Shown here: positions 43,005 through 51,983 of the stretch, in pieces | How the letters are laid out: each line of letters opens with the position of its first letter | How positions within the stretch are numbered: position 1 is the first letter of the stretch | From: Chromobacterium sphagni | Lineage (GTDB): Bacteria > Pseudomonadota > Gammaproteobacteria > Burkholderiales > Chromobacteriaceae | DNA: 64,000 nucleotides | NCBI RefSeq assembly: GCF_001855555.1 | Contig: NZ_MKCT01000001.1 | Location: 62,001-126,000 of the forward strand | Direction of reading: 5' to 3' | The notes under the pieces: model-generated | Told to the model about the DNA's origin: nothing | Databases searched by the model: none | The model's input: only the letters and a program-made list of their open reading frames with translations | Translations under genes and position numbers: made by a program

Positions 43005-46000
43005 TTGCCCATTCCCCGTCCCCACATCTGGTCACGGCCTGAGTTGCGCCTCGCCATAGCATTTATCTGCACGATGATAGTCGTCACAACCGTAGTCGTT
43101 TTGCAGACCGGATTACACCAGCGCCAGCAATTGCTTGCCACCTACCAGATACGCCTGGGCTATGTGATCCACACCCGCAACGTCATGCTGAGAAACCAAT
43201 TCGACCAGTTGGCGCGCGATGTGCGCTTCCTCAGTTCCACGCCGCCGGTTTCCGGCATGGTCCGCGCCAGCGAGCATGGCGGCGTCGACCCGCAGGAAAG
43301 CTCCACAATGGCGGCCTGGAACGCGCGCCTAACCTCCATTTTCAGCGCCTTCCTCACCGCCAACCCGGAATTCTCGTCCATCCGCTTCATCGGCGTCGCC
43401 AACGGCGGGCAAGAACTGGTGCGGGCGCAACGCAATGCGCAGGGCCAGGTGGAAACCGCCTCGGCCAAGCAGCTGGCACCACACGGCAACCGCGACTACA
43501 TGCGGGAAACCGTCAAGCTGCGGCCTGGACAGATATATTTCTCCGACATCAACTTGGGCTCTACGCACGGCAAACCGGCCAGCACCGGCGCGATCCCCAC
43601 CATCCGCGTAGCCACGCCGATCCACGATCAGAACGGCAAGGTGTTCGGCATCGTGATCATCAACTTCAACGCGCGCAATCTGCTGGACTCGCTATTCCAG
43701 AGCATTCCGGTTGAACTGAAGCTCTACATCACCAACCAGGACGGCGACTATCTGGCCCAGCCGGACGCCAACCGCGTCTTCGGCTTTGTGAAGAAACAGC
43801 AATGGCGCTGGCAAGACGACTTCCATCCGGCCGCCGCCAAACCGGAACAGCTGGAAGACCTGCAGACTTACACATCGCCTCACGGCACCGCCTATGTCCG
43901 TTCGATAGATATCCCGTTCAACTCCGACTTTCCCAATCATTACGCCACCGTGCACGCGGTGCTGCAAGACCAGGATGTCGCCCGCATGGTGGACACCACC
44001 CGCCGCGCCACGCTGGCCACCACGCTCGGCATCTTTCTGCTGATAGGCGCCATATCCTCGCTTTACCTGAGAAAATACCGCCAAGCCAGCGCCAGGCAGG
44101 CGGAGCTGGCCGCCATCGTGGAAAGCTCTCACGACGCGATCATCGGCAAGACCCTGGATGGAACCATCACCAGCTGGAACAAGGGCGCGGAAAAGCTGTT
44201 CGGTTTTTCCGCCCAGGAAGCCATAGGACAGAAGCTGACCCAGCTGATCATTCCGGCGGAAGTCATGGCGGAAGAGGAGGCGTTGACGGAACAAGTCCGC
44301 AAGGGCAGCGCCATCATCAGCATGAACAGCATCAACCGCACCCGCAGCGGCCAGTGGATGGATGTGGCCATCACCATGTCGCCGATTCTGGGCAGCCACA
44401 AACAGGTGATAGGCATTGCCAAGACCATACGGGACATCAGCCGGCAGAAGGCGGCCGAGAAACAGATCCTGGAATTGAACGCCTCCCTGGAGCAGCAGGT
44501 GGAGGAGCGCACCGCGCAGATCCGCATCTACTCCGCGCTGCAGAACGCCATCCTGGCCAATGCCGGCTATGCCATCATCGCCACCGACCCGGAAGGCCTG
44601 ATCACCCTGTTCAATCCGGCGGCCGAACGCATGCTGGGATACCGGTCGGAGGACATGTTGGGCCAGCAGTCCTTGACGCGCTTCCATAGCAAGAGCGAAT
44701 TGGCCGCCCGGGCCGCCATGCTGTCCCAGGAATTGCAAGAAAACGTGGCCGCCGGCTTCGACGCCATCGTAGCCAAGTCAAGGCACGGCCAGTTCAACGA
44801 AAGCCAGTGGACCTATACCCGCCGCGACGGCAGCCTGCTGCCGGTGCTGCTGACGGTCTCCACGCTGGAAAACGAGGTCGGCACCATCACCGGCTACCTG
44901 GGCATCGCATCGGACATCACTCAGCGCGAGCAGGACAGGCGCGAGCTGGAGTCCGCGCGCGACCAGTTGGAGAAGGCCGCCGAAGTGGCCGAGCTGGGCA
45001 TTTGGAACTGGAAGATAGACAGCGATACGCTGGAGTGGAACGACCGGATGTTCGAAATATACGACATCCCCAAATCTTTCAAGGCATTCGGCCTGTACTA
45101 CAATCACTGGCGCTCGCGCGTCCATCCGGACGACATCGAGATGGCGGAGCTCAAGCTGCAAGGCGCGCTGGAAGGAACCGACGTCTACAACCCCATCTTC
45201 CGCATCGTCCGGCAGGACGGCGAAGTCCGCTACGTGCAGGCCGCCGCGCTGATCGAATACGAAGCCAGCGGCAAGCCCCGCCGCATGCTGGGCATCAACC
45301 GCGACGTCACCCTGCAACGCCAGCAGGAAGACTGGCTGCTGGCGGCCAAAGCCGCCGCGGACAGCGCCAGCCGCGCCAAGTCGGAGTTTCTGGCCAATAT
45401 GAGCCATGAAATCCGCACGCCGATGAACGCCATCCTCGGCATGCTGCAACTGCTGCAGCAGACCGGCCTGAACATGCGCCAAGCCGACTACACCGAGAAA
45501 GCCAGCACCGCGGCGCGCACGCTGCTGGCCATTCTCAACGACATCCTAGACTTCTCGCGGGTGGAGGCCGGCAAGCTGACGCTGGACCCCCATGCTTTCA
45601 GCCTGGACAAGCTGCTGCGCGACATCGGTGTGATCCTGTCCTCCAATGTGGGCAGCAAGGATGTCGAAATCCTGTTCGACATCGATCCCGAGCTGCCCAA
45701 CTGGATCATCGGCGACGCCCTGCGCCTGCAGCAGATCCTGATCAACCTGTCAGGCAATGCCATCAAGTTCACCGAGCACGGCGAAGTGGTATTGTCGGCC
45801 CGGCTGCTGCACCAGGAAGGCAAGTTGATGAGAATCGCCTTCGCCGTGCGCGACACGGGCATAGGCATCTCGCCGGAACAGTGCCAGCGCATCTTCGAAG
45901 GCTTTTCACAGGCGGAGACCTCCACCGCGCGCCGCTATGGCGGCTCGGGCCTGGGCCTGGCCATCAGCCAGCGCCTGGTCAGCCTGATGGGCGGCCAACT

Positions 46001-47576
46001 TGATGTGAAAAGCACGCAGGGACAAGGCAGCACTTTCAGCTTCACCATCGAATGCGACAGGGCGGAAAGCGCATCGTCCCCCCCGGAGGCCAGCCGCATC
46101 TCGCTGCAGAGCCTGCGCTGCCTGGTGATCGAGGACAACGACACCGCGCGCGAAGCGCAAGGCGCCATCCTGAGCTCTTTCGGCTGGCAGGTGGACGTCG
46201 CCCGCAGCGGCGAGGAAGCGCTGGAAATGGTAGCGGAAGGCGGCCCGGAAAGGGACTACAACATCATCCTGATAGACTGGCGTATGCCTGGCATGGACGG
46301 CTGGGAAACCTGCAACCATCTGCGGCAGATGCAAAGCGGCAAGCACACGCCGGTGATCGTGATGGTCACCGCCTATGGACGCGAACTGTTTGCCCAGAGG
46401 CAGAAGCTGAATCCCGGCATCTTCGACAGCCTGCTGATCAAGCCGATCACCGCCTCCATGCTGTTCGACGCGGTGGCAGACGCCCACGCCAACCATGGCC
46501 AACCCACCCCGCAACCCAGCCGCCCAGCGGATCTCGAGCCCCGGCTGAACGGACTTCACCTGCTGCTGGTGGAGGATAACCTTACCAACCAGCAGGTCGC
46601 CCGCGAACTGCTGAACAATGAAGGCGCGCAGGTGGATGTGGCCGATTGCGGACAGGCGGCGCTGCTTGCCATGCAGAAAGCCTCCCCCTTATACGACCTG
46701 GTGCTGATGGACATCCAAATGCCCGATATGGACGGCTACACCGTCACCAGGCTGATCCGCGCCAGCTTCTCCGCCGAGCAACTGCCCATCATCGCCATGA
46801 CCGCCAATGTGATGCCGGCCGACCGCGAAGCCGCGCTGACGGCAGGCATGAACGATCACGTCGGCAAACCTTTTGACCTGACCCAACTGGTGGAAGTCAT
46901 CCTGCACCACACCAGCCGCCAATCGGCTCCGCCGATGGCCCCGTCGCCTCCGCCGCAGGCGACGGCGGGCGGTAATCGGGTGATGAACAGCCAGGCGGCC
47001 ATCCCGCGCTTCGGCGGCAATCTTGAAATCTACCGCCACACCCTGCTCAGTTTCTGCGATGAAATCCACTCGCTGCTGGCCAATCTGTCAAACGCGCGGC
47101 AACAGCAGCAGCGGGACCAGGCCGTGCAAGCCCTGCACACGCTGAAGGGCCTGGCCGCCACCGTCGGCGCCGAAGAGTTGGCCGGACTGGCCGCCGCGGA
47201 GGAAAAAGCCATGCGCGATCCCGCCCAGCCTTGGCCGGAAGACTTTTCGCCGCTGCAAGAGGCTGCGCAGCGCGCGGAGGCTGCCGCCCGGCTTGAGGCT
47301 CAGCAGCTGCCGCTCGCCGCCGTGGAAACAAACTCGGACGCCCCGACCGAACAGGACGCCGAAGACCTGCAGATCGGCCTGGTCGGCCTGCGGCACATGC
47401 TGAGCATGTCCAATCTGGACGCGATGAACGTTTTCGACCAGCTGAGGCAGCAATACTATCGCGTCATGCCGAATGAGTTCGACCAGCTCAACGACGCCAT
47501 CATGAAAATGAACTTCGCGGCAGCCGCCAGCCTGTGCGCGGAGATCCTGCAACGGCAGAAGGTAGACCAGTCATGA
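43005..47576 (+). CDS. Hybrid sensor histidine kinase, PAS x3-HisKA-HATPase-REC-REC-Hpt
   Basis: A 1523-residue membrane hybrid kinase. The TTG start at 43005 sits seven bases after AGGAG. The order is TM1 (about 12-33), a periplasmic Cache-like sensor (35-325) and TM2 (329-349). Three PAS domains follow (about 360-485, 505-640, 655-775). HisKA has the phosphorylated H801 in NMSHEIRTPMNAI. HATPase_c (about 895-1010) has NAIKFT, DTGIGI and GGSGLGLAIS. Two receivers follow with phospho-acceptors D1091 (LIDWRMPG) and D1236 (LMDIQMP). The Hpt domain has H1378 in LHTLKGLAATVG. This is a complete internal phosphorelay. The stop overlaps the start of a REC-GGDEF gene (ATGA), so phosphate likely passes to that cyclase. 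The input signal is unknown. Confidence 0.95.
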   Translation: MPIPRPHIWSRPELRLAIAFICTMIVVTTVVVLQTGLHQRQQLLATYQIRLGYVIHTRNVMLRNQFDQLARDVRFLSSTPPVSGMVRASEHGGVDPQESSTMAAWNARLTSIFSAFLTANPEFSSIRFIGVANGGQELVRAQRNAQGQVETASAKQLAPHGNRDYMRETVKLRPGQIYFSDINLGSTHGKPASTGAIPTIRVATPIHDQNGKVFGIVIINFNARNLLDSLFQSIPVELKLYITNQDGDYLAQPDANRVFGFVKKQQWRWQDDFHPAAAKPEQLEDLQTYTSPHGTAYVRSIDIPFNSDFPNHYATVHAVLQDQDVARMVDTTRRATLATTLGIFLLIGAISSLYLRKYRQASARQAELAAIVESSHDAIIGKTLDGTITSWNKGAEKLFGFSAQEAIGQKLTQLIIPAEVMAEEEALTEQVRKGSAIISMNSINRTRSGQWMDVAITMSPILGSHKQVIGIAKTIRDISRQKAAEKQILELNASLEQQVEERTAQIRIYSALQNAILANAGYAIIATDPEGLITLFNPAAERMLGYRSEDMLGQQSLTRFHSKSELAARAAMLSQELQENVAAGFDAIVAKSRHGQFNESQWTYTRRDGSLLPVLLTVSTLENEVGTITGYLGIASDITQREQDRRELESARDQLEKAAEVAELGIWNWKIDSDTLEWNDRMFEIYDIPKSFKAFGLYYNHWRSRVHPDDIEMAELKLQGALEGTDVYNPIFRIVRQDGEVRYVQAAALIEYEASGKPRRMLGINRDVTLQRQQEDWLLAAKAAADSASRAKSEFLANMSHEIRTPMNAILGMLQLLQQTGLNMRQADYTEKASTAARTLLAILNDILDFSRVEAGKLTLDPHAFSLDKLLRDIGVILSSNVGSKDVEILFDIDPELPNWIIGDALRLQQILINLSGNAIKFTEHGEVVLSARLLHQEGKLMRIAFAVRDTGIGISPEQCQRIFEGFSQAETSTARRYGGSGLGLAISQRLVSLMGGQLDVKSTQGQGSTFSFTIECDRAESASSPPEASRISLQSLRCLVIEDNDTAREAQGAILSSFGWQVDVARSGEEALEMVAEGGPERDYNIILIDWRMPGMDGWETCNHLRQMQSGKHTPVIVMVTAYGRELFAQRQKLNPGIFDSLLIKPITASMLFDAVADAHANHGQPTPQPSRPADLEPRLNGLHLLLVEDNLTNQQVARELLNNEGAQVDVADCGQAALLAMQKASPLYDLVLMDIQMPDMDGYTVTRLIRASFSAEQLPIIAMTANVMPADREAALTAGMNDHVGKPFDLTQLVEVILHHTSRQSAPPMAPSPPPQATAGGNRVMNSQAAIPRFGGNLEIYRHTLLSFCDEIHSLLANLSNARQQQQRDQAVQALHTLKGLAATVGAEELAGLAAAEEKAMRDPAQPWPEDFSPLQEAAQRAEAAARLEAQQLPLAAVETNSDAPTEQDAEDLQIGLVGLRHMLSMSNLDAMNVFDQLRQQYYRVMPNEFDQLNDAIMKMNFAAAASLCAEILQRQKVDQS

Positions 47577-48511
47577 ACGACGACATCCCCTCCCCGACAT
47601 CCGGCAGCCAAGGCTGCCGCCGCGGCCGGATACTGATAGTGGACGACCAGCCGACCAATATCGTGGTCGCCCACCAGATATTGCACCCGCTGCATGAGGT
47701 TTTCATGGCCACCAACGGCGAGCAGGCCATCGCCTTCTGTCAGAACACGCCGCCCGATCTGCTGTTGCTGGACGTGGAGATGCCGGGGATGAACGGCATG
47801 GAGGTATGCCGGCTGTTGAAACAGTGGCCGGACACTCGGGACATCCCGGTCATCTTCGTGACCGGACTCCAGAGCCAGGAGCAGGAAATGGCCTGCTGGG
47901 AGGCCGGCGCCGTGGACTTCGTCACCAAGCCGGTCACGCCGGCGACGCTGCGCAACCGGGTCCATGCCCATCTCACGCTGAAATTCCAGGCCGACCAGTT
48001 GCGGGAGCTGGCCTTCACCGACAGTCTGACCGGCATCGCCAACCGGCGCCTGTTCAATGAAAGGCTGGACCGTGAATGGCGGCATTGCCAGCGCCACCGC
48101 GCCAGCCTGGCCCTGATCCTGTCCGACATCGACCATTTCAAGAAATACAACGACCGCTACGGCAACCTGTCGGGAGACGAATGTCTGCAACAGGTGGCGC
48201 ACACCTTGCAACTGCAGCTGAACCGGCCCTATGACCTGGCGGCGCGCCTGGGCGGAGAGGAGTTTGCCTGTCTGCTGCCGGAAACCAGCCTGGCGGGTGC
48301 CGTCTCCGTGGCTATCAAGATGGAAGCGGCGATCCGCGCCTTGCATATCGAACATGCCGACTCGGCGGCCGCCGATGTCGTCACCCTCAGCTTGGGCGTG
48401 GCCACCGTCGAACCGGACGCCGACAACAACAGCCAGCACCTGATTCAACTGGCCGACGATCAGCTCTATCTGGCCAAGAAAACCGGCCGCGCGCGCGTTT
48501 GCGCCGTTTAG
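47573..48511 (+). CDS. REC-GGDEF response regulator, diguanylate cyclase
   Basis: A 312-residue cyclic-di-GMP synthase controlled by phosphorylation. The receiver domain (about 18-135) has its acceptor Asp in LLLLDVEMPGMNG and the conserved TKPVT Lys. The GGDEF domain (about 150-312) has the active site GGEEF at 227-231. The I-site RPYD at 218-221 is five residues ahead, so feedback inhibition is expected. SDIDHFKKYNDRYGN is the metal-binding motif. The start overlaps the kinase stop by four bases. Phosphate probably comes from the Hpt domain of that kinase. The stop overlaps a convergent REC-PP2C gene. Confidence 0.95.
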   Translation: MNDDIPSPTSGSQGCRRGRILIVDDQPTNIVVAHQILHPLHEVFMATNGEQAIAFCQNTPPDLLLLDVEMPGMNGMEVCRLLKQWPDTRDIPVIFVTGLQSQEQEMACWEAGAVDFVTKPVTPATLRNRVHAHLTLKFQADQLRELAFTDSLTGIANRRLFNERLDREWRHCQRHRASLALILSDIDHFKKYNDRYGNLSGDECLQQVAHTLQLQLNRPYDLAARLGGEEFACLLPETSLAGAVSVAIKMEAAIRALHIEHADSAAADVVTLSLGVATVEPDADNNSQHLIQLADDQLYLAKKTGRARVCAV

Positions 48512-49677
48512 CCGCCCGGCGGCTGCTCGGCCGCCGCGTGGCGGATCACCAGCAGGGAAATATCGTCGCTCGCCGCGTCGCCATGCATATGCGCCTTGAC
48601 CGCTTCCAGAACGCCCTCGCCAATCCGGGCGGGCCAGCCCCTGCCCACCGCCTCCACCACCCCCGGCAAACCGAACATCACGCCGTTGCCGTCCTTCGCC
48701 TCGGTGATGCCGTCCGAACTCACCACCAGCACCTGCGACGGCTGCCAATCAAGCGACTGCATCGAATCGTCGAACGCCTCGGCCGGCAAAATGCCCAATG
48801 GCGGATGGGTGGAGTTGCAGCTGGCGGCCACTTCGGCCCGCTCGTTGAACAGCAGTACGCATGGCACGCCGCCATTCCAGATGCTAACCCGCACGCCGTC
48901 CGGATCGATGGCGATCAGCGCCGCCGCCACAAAGCGCCCTCCCGGCAGCAGGCGGTGCAACTTCTGGTTGACCCCTCTGGCGATCTCGGCCATGCCGCAG
49001 CCCGCCTGGGTCATTTCATAGAAACAGTCGATCGCCGGCAAGGCGCTGATGGCCGCCGTCAGGCCGTGGCCAGTGCAGTCGGCCAGCATGATGTGCTCTC
49101 CGCCGGACGGCGGCTGGCAAATGATGATCAGGTCGCCATTGAAACCGGCTGCCGGGCTGAGATACTGCCAGACGTGGTCCGGCCTGGAGGTGCGCTGGCC
49201 TATCAGCCGCTCGATCAGCTCCAGCGCCAGCTGCTGCTCGACCTCGTTCTCGCGATAGTATTTCTCCAGCCGCACCGCATCCTGATTGATCTGGTTCTGC
49301 ATTTCGGCGATGCGCAGGAAGACATGGATCTTGGCAGACAGCAGATCGAAGCTCACCGGCTTGGCCAGATAGTCGTCACCGCCCGACTTCAGCCCTCCCA
49401 CCACGCTTTCCAATTCGTTCAGGCTGGTGAGAAAGATGATGGGCACCCAATGCTCGCCAAACATCCGGCGCAGCTCGGCGGTTGCCTGCAGGCCGTCCAT
49501 TTCCGGCATGATGACATCCATCAGGATCAAATCCGGCACCTTGTCCCTGCAATAGGCCACCGCTTCCAATCCATTCTTAGCCGCCACGCATTGATAGCCC
49601 AGCTCCATGACAAACTGCTCGATGAAGTACCGGTTGGTGGCGCTATCCTCTACCAGCAAAATGGTCGTCGACGACAT
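48508..49677 (-). CDS. REC-PP2C (SpoIIE/RsbU-type) response regulator phosphatase
   Basis: A 389-residue response regulator with phosphatase output. AGAGGGAG precedes the ATG at 49677, preferred to 49713. The receiver (about 5-122) has its acceptor Asp in LILMDVIMPEMDG and the Lys in LAKPVSFD. A coiled-coil linker (about 125-170) follows. The PP2C_SIG domain (about 180-385) has GFNGDLIIICQPPSGGEHIM and LADCTGHGLTAAISALPAID. Its metal-binding Asp residues are in GD, ADCTGHG, SSDGITEA and SDDISLL. Such proteins usually dephosphorylate an anti-sigma-antagonist; none is encoded here. It converges on the diguanylate cyclase gene with a four-base overlap, which suggests but does not prove a shared pathway. 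Confidence 0.93.
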   Translation of the reverse strand: MSSTTILLVEDSATNRYFIEQFVMELGYQCVAAKNGLEAVAYCRDKVPDLILMDVIMPEMDGLQATAELRRMFGEHWVPIIFLTSLNELESVVGGLKSGGDDYLAKPVSFDLLSAKIHVFLRIAEMQNQINQDAVRLEKYYRENEVEQQLALELIERLIGQRTSRPDHVWQYLSPAAGFNGDLIIICQPPSGGEHIMLADCTGHGLTAAISALPAIDCFYEMTQAGCGMAEIARGVNQKLHRLLPGGRFVAAALIAIDPDGVRVSIWNGGVPCVLLFNERAEVAASCNSTHPPLGILPAEAFDDSMQSLDWQPSQVLVVSSDGITEAKDGNGVMFGLPGVVEAVGRGWPARIGEGVLEAVKAHMHGDAASDDISLLVIRHAAAEQPPGG

Positions 49678-49862
49678 CGCTCCCTCTAGCCCATGTATGC
49701 TGCCGGTCGGCATGACATTGCGGCCTGGCCGTTAAGCCGGGCCGTCACCCGAACCCTGCCCTTGTCAATAGCATAGCCCACTATCGGCCGCCGCTGCGGC
49801 ACATAATAGACCAGCCATCCCGCCCCGGCCTAGCCGATACGCCATCTGCGCCGCAATGCAAA

Positions 49863-49896
49863 CATCCCCGACGCAGCAGGCGCCGCGGCGGGGATG
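49863..49896 (-). terminator. Terminator after the M35 peptidase gene
   Basis: CATCCCCG (49863-49870) pairs with CGGGGATG (49889-49896). On the minus strand it is followed by TTTGCATT. It lies 24 bases after the peptidase stop. Confidence 0.6.
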
Positions 49897-49919
49897 GAAC
49901 GGTCAGACAACCGGCCTAA

Positions 49920-51014
49920 TCACTGCTGCGCCGGAGTATTCTCGGCGAAATATTCATGATTGTCCGCATTGTCCAGCGCCTGGGCGGGACTGCTCTTGGC
50001 CAGGTTTTTGGCGCCGGCCTGGCCGTAGACATGGTCCTGAGTGCCCGCGACGACGGTGAAATGCGACAGCTCATGCACCAGGGTGCCGCCCTTGGAGTCG
50101 GTTCCCTTGGTCGGAGCGGTCCAGAACGCGCCGCACAGGTAAACGGTGTAAGGCTGCGACGGATAAACGTAGGCATAAGTGCCGCCGTCGGTGCAGCTGC
50201 AATCCAGCTGGATCGGTTTGCTGTCCAGCGCATCCTTGATCTTCACGTAATGCGACTTGGCTGTGGCCCAGTTAGCCTGGCTGAACTTGCCGAACCACGT
50301 GGTATAGCGCGGAGTGCTGGATGGCGAGCCGTTCAGATAGGCCGCGGCCTCATCGGCCATCGCGCCCGCCGCCACCACGCCGTCGCGCGATTGCGACTGC
50401 TGGCTCACCGAGCAATTGCCGGCGTAACTGACGCCGCTTACCGCGCTGCGGCTGAGCGCCTGCCACTCCTGCTTGGCGGTGCGGGACTTGGTCAACAAGG
50501 AGCTGACGTGGCCCGAGCTATAGACGCCCACCACATTGGAGGCAATCGCCTCGTCCGCCTGCGGAGCCGCGGCCTGCTTGGCGCTGACGCCGGCCGGCAG
50601 GCTGCGGTTGAGCACCTTGTTGCTGCTGCTTTCAAAGCGGACGCTCAACTGGCCGGCCTTGGACAGGTCGTAGTACTCGGACACCCTCACCTTGGCGCTC
50701 AGCGTGGCGCCGGGAGCCAACGTCACGGTATCCCGCAGCGACGGCACCACGCGCTTGTAGCGCGGCCCCAGATACTCGACCGGCTTGCCGTCCACGTTCA
50801 CCGCCAGGAATTGCTCCTGCAGATCCTTGCCCGGCACAAACCAGCGGTAGACATGCAAGGTCTCCTTGCCGGTATTGCGATAGGTCAAGGCCACATCAAC
50901 CTCCTGGCCGGCGCTGATCACAGGCTGTCCCAAACTGACCTGCAGATCTGCGGCATGGGCTGCGGAAGCGGCCAACAGCAGGGCCGACACGGCGATAGGC
51001 AATCTCTTGTCCAT
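49920..51014 (-). CDS. Secreted M35 (aspzincin) metallopeptidase
   Basis: A 364-residue exported zinc protease. The signal peptide is [21 protein letters not shown], cleaved before ADLQVSLG. The first 150 residues are an immunoglobulin-like prodomain (LQVSLGQPVISAGQEVDVAL; NTGKETLHVYRWFVPGKDLQ). The catalytic domain spans about 160-364. It has the zinc His and catalytic Glu in GGTLVHELSHFT (H314, E315, H318), and the third ligand D327 in GTQDHVYGQ, the aspzincin hallmark. CSVSQQ and DCSCTDGG cysteines probably form disulfides. The family includes deuterolysin and peptidyl-Lys endopeptidases, which suggests Lys-directed cleavage. AAAGGGGA precedes the ATG at 51014. Confidence 0.92.
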   Translation of the reverse strand: MDKRLPIAVSALLLAASAAHAADLQVSLGQPVISAGQEVDVALTYRNTGKETLHVYRWFVPGKDLQEQFLAVNVDGKPVEYLGPRYKRVVPSLRDTVTLAPGATLSAKVRVSEYYDLSKAGQLSVRFESSSNKVLNRSLPAGVSAKQAAAPQADEAIASNVVGVYSSGHVSSLLTKSRTAKQEWQALSRSAVSGVSYAGNCSVSQQSQSRDGVVAAGAMADEAAAYLNGSPSSTPRYTTWFGKFSQANWATAKSHYVKIKDALDSKPIQLDCSCTDGGTYAYVYPSQPYTVYLCGAFWTAPTKGTDSKGGTLVHELSHFTVVAGTQDHVYGQAGAKNLAKSSPAQALDNADNHEYFAENTPAQQ

Positions 51015-51280
51015 TTTTTTCCCCTTTATTGGGTGTTTTTTACATCACGAAAAGTTATAAAGAACGCATTTGTCATGCGAATATAATTAATTGCATGAAC
51101 AAGCCATGATCGCAATCAATAAAATCCGCATCGTTGCAATAATTCCACATGTCATAAAAATGCCACTCGTTTCATAGCCAACATCGCTGGGCTATAGTGG
51201 GGTAGAATTTAAGGTTACCTGCGCTGGGTGAGACCGATCCCGGCGCGCCGTTGCAACCCTCGACTGTTTTTCGACGGACT

Positions 51281-51982
51281 ATGAATCAAGCATCTGAAAA
51301 GGCCCTGGTGGTTCTCTCCGGCGGCCAGGACTCCACCACCTGCCTGTACTGGGCGCTGCGGCGCTTCGGCGCCGGCAATGTGGAAGCTGTAACCTTCGAC
51401 TACGGCCAGCGCCACCGCGTCGAACTGGAGTGCGCCAGGAAAATCGCCGCCCTCGCCGGCGTGCGCCAGACCGTGCTCCCAATCGATACCTTCGCCGCCA
51501 TCGGCGGCAACGCGCTGACCGACGACAGCATCGCGCCGGAGTCCGGCGCGCGCGACGACGACGCGCTGCCCAACACCTTCGTGCCCGGCCGCAATCTGGT
51601 ATTCCTCACCTTCGCGGCCGCCTTCGGCTACACCCGCGGCGCCCGCCATCTGGTAGCAGGAGTCGCCCAGACCGACTACTCCGGCTACCCGGACTGCCGC
51701 GAAAACACGCTGAAGGCGCTGGAAGTGGCGCTGCGGCTGGGCATGGATAGCCGGGTGGAGCTGCATGCTCCGCTGATGTATCTATCCAAGGCTGAAACTG
51801 TGACGCTGGCGCAACAGGTAGGCGCCATGGACGCCCTGGCCTGGAGCCACACCTGTTACAACGGCGAGGTGCCGCCTTGCGGCCGCTGCGCGTCATGCGA
51901 GCTGCGCGCCAAAGGCTTCGCCGAAGTGGGCGTGGCCGACCCGCTGGTAGCGCGCTGCCAGGCGGAAGCGCAAGGAAACTGA
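51281..51982 (+). CDS. queC: 7-cyano-7-deazaguanine synthase
   Basis: QueC makes preQ0 from 7-carboxy-7-deazaguanine, ATP and ammonia in queuosine synthesis. The protein is 233 residues. The PP-loop is VVLSGGQDSTTCL (about residues 10-22). AVTFDYGQRHRVELE and FVPGRNLVFLTFAAAFGYTR match the family. The zinc site is the C-terminal CYNGEVPPCGRCASCELR cluster (four Cys). It is the first of queC-queD-queE, with queD starting one base after its stop. I see no preQ1 riboswitch in the leader at 51200-51280. Confidence 0.97.
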   Translation: MNQASEKALVVLSGGQDSTTCLYWALRRFGAGNVEAVTFDYGQRHRVELECARKIAALAGVRQTVLPIDTFAAIGGNALTDDSIAPESGARDDDALPNTFVPGRNLVFLTFAAAFGYTRGARHLVAGVAQTDYSGYPDCRENTLKALEVALRLGMDSRVELHAPLMYLSKAETVTLAQQVGAMDALAWSHTCYNGEVPPCGRCASCELRAKGFAEVGVADPLVARCQAEAQGN

Positions 51983-51983
51983 C

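Noticed and set aside
51180-51280. preQ1 riboswitch before queC
   Set aside because: No preQ1-I loop sequence with the A-rich tail was found; the leader has only short GC pairing.
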